Source: Peribacillus frigoritolerans (GTDB taxonomy: Bacteria; Bacillota; Bacilli; Bacillales; Bacillaceae). Taken from it: a DNA stretch of 64,000 bases. The stretch is taken from positions 372,001 through 436,000 of the forward strand of contig NZ_SMZY01000002.1 of NCBI RefSeq assembly GCF_004358755.1, read 5' to 3'. The notes beneath the pieces were generated by a model. The model saw only the letters and a list, made by a program, of their open reading frames with translations, ran no database searches and had not been told where the DNA came from. Of the stretch, positions 1-9,151 are shown piece by piece; position 1 is the first letter of the stretch; each line of letters opens with the position of its first letter. Position numbers and translations under genes: made by a program.

Positions 1-49
1 GTTTTAAACATCTAGTCTAAAAGCAGCAATATTTATGAAAAGAGCCATA
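1..49. repeat. Dispersed intergenic repeat, copy A (cut by window edge)
   Basis: The segment carrying TAGTCTAAAAGCAGCAATAT and TTTATGAAAAGAGCC matches, with a few changes, the right-hand parts of copies near 12.95 kb and 57.86 kb. Only the right end is present because the window begins inside the element. It abuts the T-tract side of the terminator of the CBS-ACT gene, the same arrangement as the other copies. There is no coding potential. Confidence 0.65.
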
Positions 50-90
50 TAAAAAATAAAAAACAGACCAATATTTCCGGTCTGCTTTTC
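50..90 (-). terminator. Rho-independent terminator of the CBS-ACT gene
   Basis: On the minus strand CAGACC and GGTCTG form a 6-bp stem around a 9-nt loop. An A/T-rich tract with a run of six T residues follows. It sits about 25 bp past the stop of the CBS-ACT gene. Confidence 0.75.
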
Positions 91-114
91 ACAATTTATT
101 ATTTAAAAATAATC

Positions 115-771
115 TTACTGCTTCGTCAGCACTTTTTCTCCTAAGTTCACATCATCTACAGAAGTTACCCGGAAATCTTTATCTTCCAGCTTCTTAATGA
201 TTTTGTTCAGCTTTTTTTCTGAAACGTCATGTGAGAGATTGATGATGATTCTTCTTAAGTATGTATCCCCGTTGTCGAGCGTAAGCAAGCCTTCGATGTT
301 TACATCTTTAATAGTTGAAACAAGCTCCTTGATGGCTCCTTTATGCTCTTTCGTGCCGACTGTCAGAATATATCCGCCTGTCTTCATGCCAAACGAATCC
401 TCAAGAACATCCATGACGTTGCCATGCGTAATAATGCCGGAAAATTCTTCTTTCTCATTCAGCACCGCTAAAAATGGAAGACGTCTGATGGTAAGGAATG
501 TCTTAAAGAAAGAATCCTCTTCATAAATAAATGCATCCGGATCCTGAATCAGAGACTCAATCGAATCCTCGTCCTTGCCCTGCTTTTCTACATAATGATC
601 AAGAAGATCCACCTTATAGATTAACCCGGCAAAAGCTGTGCCATTCTCTTTGAGCACCGGAATGCTCCGGTATCCTGACTCCTTCAGCAATTCATAAGCT
701 TCCTTTACAGTGCTTTCTGCTTTACAGTACCTGACATCCTCTTTTTTTACGAAATTGTAGCGAATCTTCAT
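115..771 (-). CDS. CBS-pair plus ACT-like domain protein (AcuB/CbpA-like)
   Basis: 218 residues with no signal peptide or membrane segment, so cytoplasmic. Residues about 8-130 hold two CBS motifs (STVKEAYELLKESGYRSIPV near the start, PFLAVLNEKEEFSGIITHGNVMDVL later). Residues about 135-210 look like an ACT-type ligand-binding domain. CBS pairs bind adenine nucleotides, and several Bacillaceae relatives bind c-di-AMP or are annotated AcuB. The ligand here cannot be told from sequence. The ATG has a good AAGGGAGG site upstream. It is a single-gene unit with its own terminator. Assignment to the CBS-ACT class is firm; which paralogue it is remains uncertain. Confidence 0.8.
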   Translation of the reverse strand: MKIRYNFVKKEDVRYCKAESTVKEAYELLKESGYRSIPVLKENGTAFAGLIYKVDLLDHYVEKQGKDEDSIESLIQDPDAFIYEEDSFFKTFLTIRRLPFLAVLNEKEEFSGIITHGNVMDVLEDSFGMKTGGYILTVGTKEHKGAIKELVSTIKDVNIEGLLTLDNGDTYLRRIIINLSHDVSEKKLNKIIKKLEDKDFRVTSVDDVNLGEKVLTKQ

Positions 772-899
772 CTTTGCAATCCTCCCTTTAATGCTTATTT
801 ATTGTTGAAAATTTACCATACAATCAGCAGAGAGTAAAGAAAATTAAAATTATTTCGGTATTTTAACGGTCTTGCTGATTTTTCAGTCTTGCAGCAGCA

Positions 900-935
900 A
901 AATAAAAACCCCCTCCACCATACAGGTGAAGAGGA
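900..935 (-). terminator. Terminator of the mtnWXBD operon
   Basis: On the minus strand CCTCTTCACC pairs with GGTGGAGGGG (two G-U pairs) around a 5-nt loop. A T-rich tract follows, directly after the mtnD stop codon. Confidence 0.75.
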
Positions 936-942
936 TTTCAAC

Positions 943-1476
943 TTAAGCCTGCTGTTCTTCTTTTTCGTAAATCGGCACCCAGCCTTCAGATGTAACGAAG
1001 ATGCGCACGGCGACAACTTTACGGTCCTCCTGAAGAGTGAAATAGTGACGGATGTTCGGCGGTACGGAGATCAGGTCGCCCGGATTCAGTTCCACATCGA
1101 AGAACGAGCCATCTTTACCCTGAATGATGAAAATCCCGTGGCCGCTGACGATGAAGCGCACTTCGTCATCTGTGTGATGATGCTCCTGCTGAAAGTTTTG
1201 CAACAGCTGATCCAAATTTGGAGTGCTGTCAGACAGAGAGATGACATCCTGAGCCTTGTAGCCGCGGCGCTCTGAAATATCCGCAATTTCATCCTTGAAT
1301 ACTTGCAGAATTTCCTCTTTTTGCTCATCTGACAGACTGTAATTTTCTCTTAAAGCTTCCGGCAGTTTTTCGATATCCCAGTGTTCATAAATAACTTCCT
1401 GAGACACAAGAAAGGCTGCTACCTCCTTTTGATCAGAGATTCTTTCATTTGTTTCCTGTAATCGTATCGTTGCCAT
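943..1476 (-). CDS. mtnD: Acireductone dioxygenase MtnD
   Basis: 177-residue cupin-fold enzyme. It oxidises 1,2-dihydroxy-3-keto-5-methylthiopentene with O2 to 2-keto-4-methylthiobutyrate and formate (Fe form), the last oxygenation of methionine salvage. The metal-binding cupin motif is visible as EHHHTDDEVRFIVSG (His-His, Glu), with the second His in PPNIRHYFTL. Length is normal for the family. It is the last gene of the mtnW-X-B-D operon, 17 bp after mtnB, and is followed by a terminator. Expression should follow the SAM riboswitch ahead of mtnW. The product feeds MtnE transamination, encoded just upstream on the same strand. Confidence 0.96.
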   Translation of the reverse strand: MATIRLQETNERISDQKEVAAFLVSQEVIYEHWDIEKLPEALRENYSLSDEQKEEILQVFKDEIADISERRGYKAQDVISLSDSTPNLDQLLQNFQQEHHHTDDEVRFIVSGHGIFIIQGKDGSFFDVELNPGDLISVPPNIRHYFTLQEDRKVVAVRIFVTSEGWVPIYEKEEQQA

Positions 1477-1493
1477 CCTGATTCCTCCTAAAA

Positions 1494-2132
1494 TTAAGCT
1501 CTTAATGAGAGCGATTTAGCTTGTTTGAAAGAGAGTACTTTTAAATGATAGGAAAATAAAAATTCGCATGCTTCAAGGATTTTTTTCGCTTCAAAAGCAT
1601 CTTTACCCCACACCGTGATGCCATGATTGCGGATTAATACAGCGCCAGAGTCTTCCTTAACATACTGGCCAAAGTCAGCAGCGAGCGCCGGAATATGAGC
1701 CGCGTTTTCAATAATCGGAATACGCCACACTGCATCTTCTTCCCAAAGTCCAAACGCTTTGATGATTTCCTGGCCTTTAAACGCAACACCGCCCTCATCG
1801 CCGTAGAGCTCTGAGATCACATTGTTGTCAACTGTATGGACGTGGAGGCTGCAGCCTGCGTTTGTACGAGTATAAATTTCCACATGAAGAAGGGTTTCTG
1901 CAGAGGGCGTAAGCTTTGTTTCTTCAAGAGCTGCCCCGTCTCCATCGACCAGCAGGAAATCCTCGTCTGTCTCGATTCGTTTATCCTTGCCGCTGGATGT
2001 GACTAAAAATGAAAGCGGCTCTGTGTTCACTTTAATTGCCAAGTTTCCGCTGGTGCCGGGAAACCAGTCACGCTCTGCAAGCTCGCGTTTGACCGCAGCA
2101 AGCTCAACCCATCGCTGGTTTAATATACTCAT
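1494..2132 (-). CDS. mtnB: Methylthioribulose-1-phosphate dehydratase MtnB
   Basis: 212-residue class II aldolase/adducin-fold enzyme. It dehydrates 5-methylthioribulose-1-phosphate to 2,3-diketo-5-methylthiopentyl-1-phosphate. Family signatures seen are [12 protein letters not shown], the zinc-binding pair in [11 protein letters not shown], and [11 protein letters not shown] near the C-terminus. The ATG overlaps the mtnX stop in an ATGA arrangement and has GGAGGCGG upstream inside mtnX, suggesting translational coupling. It is part of the S-box controlled mtnWXBD unit. Length is as expected. Confidence 0.95.
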   Translation of the reverse strand: MSILNQRWVELAAVKRELAERDWFPGTSGNLAIKVNTEPLSFLVTSSGKDKRIETDEDFLLVDGDGAALEETKLTPSAETLLHVEIYTRTNAGCSLHVHTVDNNVISELYGDEGGVAFKGQEIIKAFGLWEEDAVWRIPIIENAAHIPALAADFGQYVKEDSGAVLIRNHGITVWGKDAFEAKKILEACEFLFSYHLKVLSFKQAKSLSLRA

Positions 2133-2791
2133 AATACCGCCTCCTGCTTTTCTTTAAGGCCCTCTATCACATCAAAGAATGTAGTGAATTCCTGATGCGG
2201 AAGATTCATAGACCTGCACTTTTCCAGAAGAAAATCTCTCGCAAATACAAAGTCTGCAAGCTTTGAAGCCTCTAAGTCTGTAACAGAATCACCGATGACA
2301 ACGACTTCCTGACCTGGATCTGCAAGCTTCCTGATCAAACTCGGCTTGCAGCAGCCGCAGTCATTGCTGCACTGCGCGTCGCATGTGTTTGGCCATAAGA
2401 TTTCAATTGTCTCGCCGCTGAAATCACCTTCATTGCAGTAAACCCGGCTCCGGTCTACAAGACCATTCAACAAGGGGTGGACAAAGAAATCAATTCCTCC
2501 GCTGACGATATAAAGCGGAATTTCTTTCTCCTCCGTAAATTGAACAAATTCCCTGAATCCATCCCGAAGCTGAGCCGTAAACAGCAAGTATTGAATGATA
2601 TCGTATTTGAGCTCGGATGGAATCAGCTGAAACATCTTCCCTACTCCTTCGCGGACAGAAATCCGCTGACTCAGTACATCATCCTTCAAAACGTCCCACT
2701 CAGGCGGAGCAAACTTTTTCATGATGGCAATAATGTTGTCATTATTTGTGATGGTTCCGTCAAAATCACAGATGATGATCGGCTTGCTCAT
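2129..2791 (-). CDS. mtnX: HK-MTPenyl-1-P phosphatase MtnX (HAD)
   Basis: About 220 residues in the HAD superfamily. It dephosphorylates 2-hydroxy-3-keto-5-methylthiopentenyl-1-phosphate to the acireductone used by MtnD. HAD motif I is [13 protein letters not shown] at the N-terminus, motif II is the Ser in [10 protein letters not shown], and motifs III/IV lie in [13 protein letters not shown] Cys-rich stretch ([12 protein letters not shown]) matches the MtnX type. The ATG at 2791 is preferred over an in-frame upstream codon because GGAGGTGA lies 4 bp before it and the ATG overlaps the mtnW stop (ATGA). Confidence 0.95.
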   Translation of the reverse strand: MSKPIIICDFDGTITNNDNIIAIMKKFAPPEWDVLKDDVLSQRISVREGVGKMFQLIPSELKYDIIQYLLFTAQLRDGFREFVQFTEEKEIPLYIVSGGIDFFVHPLLNGLVDRSRVYCNEGDFSGETIEILWPNTCDAQCSNDCGCCKPSLIRKLADPGQEVVVIGDSVTDLEASKLADFVFARDFLLEKCRSMNLPHQEFTTFFDVIEGLKEKQEAVL

Positions 2792-4026
2792 TTGCTCACC
2801 TCCACCTGCCCCCACAGATCGAGTGCGATTCTCAAATCAGCATCTGCTTTAGCTTTTTCTGTCAATGAGATGCCTTGTAAAGAAGCATCGATCGCTGCAC
2901 GGAAAGCTTTTCCTCCTGCAGCAGCGCCATTTGGATGGCCATGAACGCCTCCGCCGGCATTGATGACACTGTCTAATCCGAAGTCCTGGATTAAAACAGG
3001 GACGAGTCCCGGATGAATCCCTGCTGAAGGGACAGGGAATGTTTCCTTCAGACGCACGTTTTCTTTACAGGCTGCCCCGATGGAGAGGGCTGCTTCCCGT
3101 TCAAGCGCAACACTGCCGTATGGTGAAGGGAACAAAGAAAAATCCGCCCCGCTGTATCTCAGCAATTTTCCCAGTAAAAGAGAATGCGAGATTCCATATA
3201 GGGATGATGATGCCAATGCACCGCTGACAGCAGGATGAGCCATCAATGGAATGCCGATGTCTTTGTCCTCAGCCAGGCTTTGAAGCACGTCAAGGCCGTA
3301 AGCAAACACATTGAACAGCAGCGCATCTGCTCCAAGCTCTGCCGCACGCTTTGCTTTTGCTTTCAAATCATATGTTTTGCCTGATAAATGAACCGCGTAC
3401 ATTGCCTTATGACCCGTCTGCTCATAAACCTCGTTCAGTACTTCTTTTCCCGCAGAGATCCGCTGTTCAAATGGTGTCAGCGGATTTTCAAACAGTATCT
3501 CATCATCTTTTACTAAATCGACCCCGCCAAGCACCTGATCTTTAAGCTGATTCTTTAAAAATGAGAGATCCCGTCCTATGACGCCTTTAAAGATACTCAT
3601 CAATAAAGGTCTGTCATACACGCCCAGTTTTTCACGGATGCCGCTGATCCCGAATTTAGGACCTTGAAACTCCGCAAGAAGATCATCTGAAAAATCCAGA
3701 TCCAGCAGCTTCACTTCGCCGTCTAAGGAAAGCTTTCCGAACACGGTCGCAAGAATCGCCGGCAAATCATGGCTGAAATTTACCCCTGGATAAAAAATTT
3801 TCACGATGCCTTTTTTGACGCGTTTGTTTAGAAATGCTGAGACTTTATCTTCTGCGTCGAACTCTTCAATGGATATTACTTTCCCCTTGTGCTGCTGCAA
3901 TTGTTTCTGCGTCAGTTCCGGAAGATCCGTCCATGAACCAACGGTTAAGCCAAGAGCAATCCCCTCTGCTTTTTTTTCTAAATTTTTCTCATCATGGATA
4001 AGATAGGTTGCTGTAATTCCGCTCAT
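2788..4026 (-). CDS. mtnW: 2,3-diketo-5-methylthiopentyl-1-P enolase MtnW (RuBisCO-like)
   Basis: About 412 residues, a RuBisCO-like protein (form IV) that enolises DK-MTP-1-P in methionine salvage. Visible landmarks are [17 protein letters not shown], the [10 protein letters not shown] segment with the Lys carbamylated in RuBisCO-type enzymes, [10 protein letters not shown] and [20 protein letters not shown]. The start [12 protein letters not shown] resembles the family N-terminus. A GGAAGGCGG site lies upstream of 4026, so the ATG six codons earlier is disfavoured. First gene of mtnWXBD. About 180 nt of leader lie between the riboswitch terminator and this start. Confidence 0.96.
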   Translation of the reverse strand: MSGITATYLIHDEKNLEKKAEGIALGLTVGSWTDLPELTQKQLQQHKGKVISIEEFDAEDKVSAFLNKRVKKGIVKIFYPGVNFSHDLPAILATVFGKLSLDGEVKLLDLDFSDDLLAEFQGPKFGISGIREKLGVYDRPLLMSIFKGVIGRDLSFLKNQLKDQVLGGVDLVKDDEILFENPLTPFEQRISAGKEVLNEVYEQTGHKAMYAVHLSGKTYDLKAKAKRAAELGADALLFNVFAYGLDVLQSLAEDKDIGIPLMAHPAVSGALASSSLYGISHSLLLGKLLRYSGADFSLFPSPYGSVALEREAALSIGAACKENVRLKETFPVPSAGIHPGLVPVLIQDFGLDSVINAGGGVHGHPNGAAAGGKAFRAAIDASLQGISLTEKAKADADLRIALDLWGQVEVSK

Positions 4027-4097
4027 GTTTGTACCGCCTTCCATAACAATATTAGAAAATGCACACGCGCCCGTTTAGCTCAGGCATGGCAGATAAG

Positions 4098-4137
4098 AAT
4101 TCGGCAGAAATCCGGGATTTGACTTTTTTGCCGAATT
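4098..4137 (-). other. Extra hairpin in the mtnW leader
   Basis: AATTCGGCA and TGCCGAATT are 9-bp perfect inverted arms. Inside them AAATCC-G-GGATTT forms a second small dyad. It lies between the S-box terminator and the mtnW ribosome binding site. It is not followed by a T-run on the minus strand, so it is not an ordinary terminator. Its role is unknown; it might be a processing or mRNA-stability element. Confidence 0.4.
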
Positions 4138-4205
4138 TGTTCTGGCCGGGACCCTGAGCGACTCCGCTTGACATCTATGCGCAAATCTTACGATTCCTTA
4201 AACAT

Positions 4206-4370
4206 ATAAAAAAGGCCCCTTTCCGCTAATCGAAAAGAGACCTTATCTGACATGGCTAAGATCCTTATCTATCAGCGAATGCTGCAAGATTTAGCACCGT
4301 GCTTAAACCTTGGTTTAAGTCGGTTGCCGGGCTTCATCGGGCTAGTCCCTCCACCTGCTCTTGATAAGAA
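4206..4370 (-). promoter_or_regulatory. SAM-I (S-box) riboswitch with terminator, upstream of mtnWXBD
   Basis: Read on the minus strand, the aptamer starts CTTATCAAGAG. It then shows GGAGGGACTAGCCCGATGA, CCCGGCAACCG, and GCACGGTGCTAA, with a 3' P1 strand GATAAGGA. The P3 loop is extended by a hairpin (CTTAAACC/GGTTTAAG). The expression platform is a 14-bp hairpin (AAGGTCTCTTTTCG with CGGAAAGGGGCCTT) followed by T residues. In this family SAM binding favours the terminator, so the operon should be expressed when SAM is low. Confidence 0.95.
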
Positions 4371-4422
4371 TGGCTTATTTATTTTATGTTCTGAATATCT
4401 GAATAACCTGAATTTAATTTGG

Positions 4423-4451
4423 ATTATGACAGTTTTTCAAAAGACTGTCAA
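4423..4451 (-). promoter_or_regulatory. SigmaA promoter driving the mtnWXBD S-box leader
   Basis: Minus strand: TTGACA, a 17-bp spacer, then CATAAT, about 50 bp before the aptamer and directly after the mtnE stop. The -35 and -10 elements lie inside a 7-bp inverted repeat (TGACAGT...ACTGTCA, 10-bp spacer). Confidence 0.8.
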
Positions 4452-4459
4452 CCGCCAAT

Positions 4460-5632
4460 TCAAAATAAATTCAGAGATTTTATCCGCTGGGCGGCTTCTT
4501 TCAGTCTTTCTTCTGAGGTCAAAAGCCCTGCCCTTACATAGCCTTCTCCGAACTTCCCGAAACCGACACCCGGTGCAACACAGACATGTGCGTGCTCGAG
4601 AAGATATTCGGCAAAGGATTCGGACGTATAGCCTTCCGGAACAGGCAGCCAGGCAAAAAACGAACCAGGAGGCGCTTCAACCTTCCAGCCGATCTCATTC
4701 AGAGCAGTGATGAATGCATGGCGTCTGCTCTCGTACCGCTCCACCAGTTCATCCACACAGGCCTGCGGCTCAAGCAGGGCAACTGCAGCCGCTTCTTGAA
4801 CAGCACTGAACACACTGACAAACATGTGATCCTGCAAGAGGTTAATCGCCTCAATTACACTTTCATTGCCTATCGCAAAGCCTATTCTCCAGCCTGCCAT
4901 ATTGTAAGTCTTAGAGAGAGTATAGATTTCAATCCCAGTTTCTTTTGCCCCTTCAATTTCTAAAAAGCTGACTGGTTTTTTACCTTCAAACCCAATGGCG
5001 CCATAAGCAAAATCATGGACAACGCAAATCTCATTTTCTTTTGCAAACGCAACGGTTTCTTCAAAGAATTCTTTTGTGGCAACTGCACCTGTAGGATTGT
5101 TGGGGTAATTCAAAAACATAAGCTTTGCTTCTTTCTTCGCTTCTTCAGTAATCTCACCGTAATCCGGCAAAAACTGATTTTCTTGTACAAGCGGCATAAA
5201 TTCCATTCGGGCGCGGGCAAGCTCTACCCCGGACCAATAGTCAGGATAGCCCGGATCCGGTACGAGAACTAAATCATCAGGATCGAGTAAACATTGCGGA
5301 ATTTCAACAAGTCCTGCTTTTCCGCCGAACAAAATCGCAACTTCTTTGTCAGCATTCAGTGTCACACCGTATTCCCGCTTGTAAAATTCCGCAATCGCCT
5401 CTTTAAGAAATTTCTGACCGCGGAACGGGGAATATTTGTGGTAGTCCGGTTTTTCTGCCGCCTTTTGAAGCGCCTTTACAATATGGGGCGGTGTCGGCTG
5501 ATCAGGATTCCCCTGTCCAAGATTAATTACGTCATGCCCCGCTTCAATGCTTGCATTCACTCTTGCTACGAGACTTGCAAAAAACTGCTTTGGAAGCTTA
5601 TTTAATAACTGTGATTGATTGAAGTTTTTCAT
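4460..5632 (-). CDS. mtnE: PLP-dependent methionine aminotransferase MtnE
   Basis: 390-residue fold-type I aminotransferase. It transaminates 2-keto-4-methylthiobutyrate to methionine, the last step of salvage. The N-terminal region has NLGQGNPDQPTPPH, the cofactor region NYPNNPTG, and the PLP Lys is K241 in LSKTYNMAGWRIG. The C-terminus ends ERLKEAAQRIKSL. It lies upstream of the mtnWXBD riboswitch on the same strand with no terminator between, so readthrough into the S-box leader is possible. It is divergent from mtnU. The general aminotransferase call is certain; the MtnE role rests on the neighbourhood. Confidence 0.9.
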   Translation of the reverse strand: MKNFNQSQLLNKLPKQFFASLVARVNASIEAGHDVINLGQGNPDQPTPPHIVKALQKAAEKPDYHKYSPFRGQKFLKEAIAEFYKREYGVTLNADKEVAILFGGKAGLVEIPQCLLDPDDLVLVPDPGYPDYWSGVELARARMEFMPLVQENQFLPDYGEITEEAKKEAKLMFLNYPNNPTGAVATKEFFEETVAFAKENEICVVHDFAYGAIGFEGKKPVSFLEIEGAKETGIEIYTLSKTYNMAGWRIGFAIGNESVIEAINLLQDHMFVSVFSAVQEAAAVALLEPQACVDELVERYESRRHAFITALNEIGWKVEAPPGSFFAWLPVPEGYTSESFAEYLLEHAHVCVAPGVGFGKFGEGYVRAGLLTSEERLKEAAQRIKSLNLF

Positions 5633-5730
5633 GTTTTACACCTTCTCAAAAAATTCTTGAAATTCTAGTGAAAAATCATATATTGTTAGAGTCAGCTTGT
5701 AAAGAAAAATTTTTAAGGCGGAGATGACGA

Positions 5731-6522
5731 GTGATGAATCCAAAAGTGGCTTGCCTGCAAATAGACCTTGTATTCGGTGACCCTGAAGCAAATATTGAAA
5801 CGGTTAAAAAAGAAATAGAAAAAATAGCAGCAGCTGAAAAACCGGATGTGATCGTTCTCCCTGAACTGTGGACGACCGGTTATGATCTTACTCGGCTTGA
5901 CGAGATTGCAGATCCAGACGGAACCAGCACAATCGCTCTTGTAAGCAGTCTCGCTAAAACACATGAAGTCAATATTGTGGCTGGTTCTGTTGCGAAGAAA
6001 ACGGAATCAGGCGTGACTAACACGATGTATATTTTTAATAGACATGGTGAGCTTATCCATGAATACAGCAAGCTTCATCTTTTTAAACTGATGGATGAGC
6101 ACCTGTATTTAAACGGCGGAACTGAAAAAGGCCTGTTTCAGCTTGACGGTTTGCAGAGTGCAGGCGTCATTTGCTATGACATCCGCTTCCCTGAATGGAT
6201 CCGTGTTCATACAACACAAGGAGCAGAAATTCTTTATGTAGTGGCGGAATGGCCGCTCCCAAGACTTCATCACTGGAAATCGATGCTGATCAGCCGTGCG
6301 ATTGAAAATCAGTGTTTTGTTGTAGCCTGCAACCGCTCAGGCAGTGATCCGAAAAATGTGTTCGCCGGCCATTCGATGATCATTGATCCATGGGGAGAAA
6401 TTTTGGCTGAGGCCGGGACAGAACAAACCTCCATTACAGCAGTGCTCCAAATGGAGAAAGCGCATGAAATCAGGAAACAAATTCCTATTTTCAAAGACAG
6501 ACTTCCTCATTTTTACTCTTAA
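5731..6522 (+). CDS. mtnU: Carbon-nitrogen hydrolase MtnU (omega-amidase type)
   Basis: 263-residue nitrilase-superfamily enzyme. The Glu-Lys-Cys triad is visible as E45 (VLPELW), K114 (EYSKLHLF) and C148 (AGVICYDIRFPE). In methionine salvage this family hydrolyses 2-oxoglutaramate made when a glutamine transaminase such as MtnE works on 2-keto-4-methylthiobutyrate. Two starts are possible: GTG at 5731 or ATG at 5734, both served by AAGGCGGAG just upstream. It is divergent from mtnE and followed by the second S-box. The amidase role is family knowledge. Confidence 0.9.
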   Translation: MMNPKVACLQIDLVFGDPEANIETVKKEIEKIAAAEKPDVIVLPELWTTGYDLTRLDEIADPDGTSTIALVSSLAKTHEVNIVAGSVAKKTESGVTNTMYIFNRHGELIHEYSKLHLFKLMDEHLYLNGGTEKGLFQLDGLQSAGVICYDIRFPEWIRVHTTQGAEILYVVAEWPLPRLHHWKSMLISRAIENQCFVVACNRSGSDPKNVFAGHSMIIDPWGEILAEAGTEQTSITAVLQMEKAHEIRKQIPIFKDRLPHFYS

Positions 6523-6630
6523 AAAAAGTATTGACAGTTTTTCATTTTACCTGTTAACATTCAGAACAAGTGATAAATTCCAAATTATGCGAATACATTT
6601 TCATATCGCGAAACGTTAATTTCATACTAT

Positions 6631-6838
6631 CTCTTATCAAGAGTAGGCTGAGGGATTTGGCCCGATGACGCCCAGCAACCGACCGTAAAACCATTGTAAA
6701 ATGGGGCGCAGTTTTTTATGCGCGGGGAGATTTCTCCCACAAGGCACGGTGCTAATTCCAACAGAAAGAATTACTTTCTGGCAGATAAGAGGTGCGAAGC
6801 CTATGACTTCAAGCCTCTTTCACTGTGGAAGAGGCTTT
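6631..6838 (+). promoter_or_regulatory. SAM-I (S-box) riboswitch with terminator, upstream of mtnKA-ABC operon
   Basis: The aptamer begins CTCTTATCAAGAGTAGGCTG and continues GAGGGATTTGGCCCGATGA and CCCAGCAACCG. It then has CACGGTGCTAATTCC and ends GATAAGAG. The P3 loop holds an unusually long insert (6685-6745) with three consecutive small hairpins: CCATT/AATGG closing a GTAA tetraloop, GCGCA/TGCGC, and GGGAG/CTCCC. A downstream terminator (AAGCCTCTT with GAGGCTTTT, 6811-6838) lies before mtnK. A TTGACA at 6531 is a candidate -35 for this transcript. Low SAM should permit mtnK expression. Confidence 0.95.
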
Positions 6839-6885
6839 TCTTATTGCCTGAAAAGCCTCTAACTATTAAAACTGGAGGGTTATAA

Positions 6886-8079
<1,194 letters not shown>

Positions 8080-8091
8080 GGAGAAATCATC

Positions 8092-9150
8092 ATGTCATTT
8101 ACAAATACCGTCATTCCCCGTTCTGTTGAATGGAAAGAAACATATATCCGCCTGCTTGATCAGCAAAAGCTCCCTGCTGTGACAGAATATATAAAACTTG
8201 AAACGGTCAGAGACGTATGGGAAGCGATTAAAGCATTAAAAGTGCGCGGTGCTCCTGCGATCGGAATAACCGCCGCCTTTGGCCTTGCTCTTGCTGCCAA
8301 ACAGTATGAAACCGATAATTTAGACGAATTTCACAGCCAGCTTACCCGCGATCATGATTATCTTGCAAGCTCAAGACCGACAGCCGTTAATTTATTCTGG
8401 GCCCTTGGCAGGCTGGTAAAAAGCGCGCAGCGTGCCGTTTCTGTTAACGAAGCGAAAACCAGCCTTCTTCATGAGGCCATACAAATCCAAGTAGAAGACG
8501 AAGCGACGTGCCGCAGAATCGGCGAGAACGCCCTCCCGCTTTTTAAAGACGGCGATTCTGTCATGACGATCTGCAATGCCGGTTCCATTGCTACTGCCCG
8601 TTACGGCACGGCTCTTGCACCCTTCTATCTTGCTAAGGAAAAAAACATCCATCTATCCGTTTACGCATGTGAAACACGCCCTGTTCTGCAAGGTGCTCGC
8701 CTGACAACTTGGGAGCTCATGCAGGCAGATGTCGATGTGACGCTGATTACCGACAGCATGGCTGCACATACGATATTCAGAAAAGGCATTTCCTCCATCA
8801 TCGTCGGGGCAGACCGCATTGCGGCAAATGGGGATACCGCCAATAAAATCGGGACGTATAATCTGGCTCTTTTAGCCGGCGCCTTTCAAATCCCGTTTTA
8901 TGTTGCAGCCCCGCTTTCTACGTTTGACCCTGAAACGAAAAGCGGTGCAGACATCCCAATTGAGGAACGCGATTCCAAGGAAATTACCCATTTTGGCGGG
9001 CAGCAGATTGCCCCTGATTATGTAAAAGTGTTCAATCCTGCTTTTGACGTAACTCCCCATCATTTGATCACGGGAATCATTACAGAAAAAGGCGTTTTAT
9101 CCGGTGATTATCAATCAGAAATTCAAAAAATATTCAAGGGGGAAGCTTAA
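8092..9150 (+). CDS. mtnA: Methylthioribose-1-phosphate isomerase MtnA
   Basis: 352 residues of the eIF2B-alpha-like isomerase family. It converts methylthioribose-1-phosphate to methylthioribulose-1-phosphate. Recognisable stretches are [50 protein letters not shown] (catalytic Cys), [21 protein letters not shown] and ITGIITEKG. Tightly follows mtnK. Its 3' end carries the AAGGGGGAAG ribosome binding site of the next gene. The product is the substrate of MtnB in the divergent operon. Confidence 0.97.
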   Translation: MSFTNTVIPRSVEWKETYIRLLDQQKLPAVTEYIKLETVRDVWEAIKALKVRGAPAIGITAAFGLALAAKQYETDNLDEFHSQLTRDHDYLASSRPTAVNLFWALGRLVKSAQRAVSVNEAKTSLLHEAIQIQVEDEATCRRIGENALPLFKDGDSVMTICNAGSIATARYGTALAPFYLAKEKNIHLSVYACETRPVLQGARLTTWELMQADVDVTLITDSMAAHTIFRKGISSIIVGADRIAANGDTANKIGTYNLALLAGAFQIPFYVAAPLSTFDPETKSGADIPIEERDSKEITHFGGQQIAPDYVKVFNPAFDVTPHHLITGIITEKGVLSGDYQSEIQKIFKGEA

Positions 9151-9151
9151 A

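Noticed and set aside
813-1016. 67-residue minus-strand frame downstream of mtnD
   Set aside because: It overlaps the mtnD 3' end and terminator in another frame and has no ribosome binding site.
4252-4710. 152-residue plus-strand frame near mtnE
   Set aside because: It covers the S-box aptamer and the antisense of mtnE.
9104-9151. Longer start for the binding lipoprotein inside mtnA
   Set aside because: The extension puts charged residues before the signal peptide and has no ribosome binding site. TTG 9152 with AAGGGGGAAG explains the lipoprotein start.
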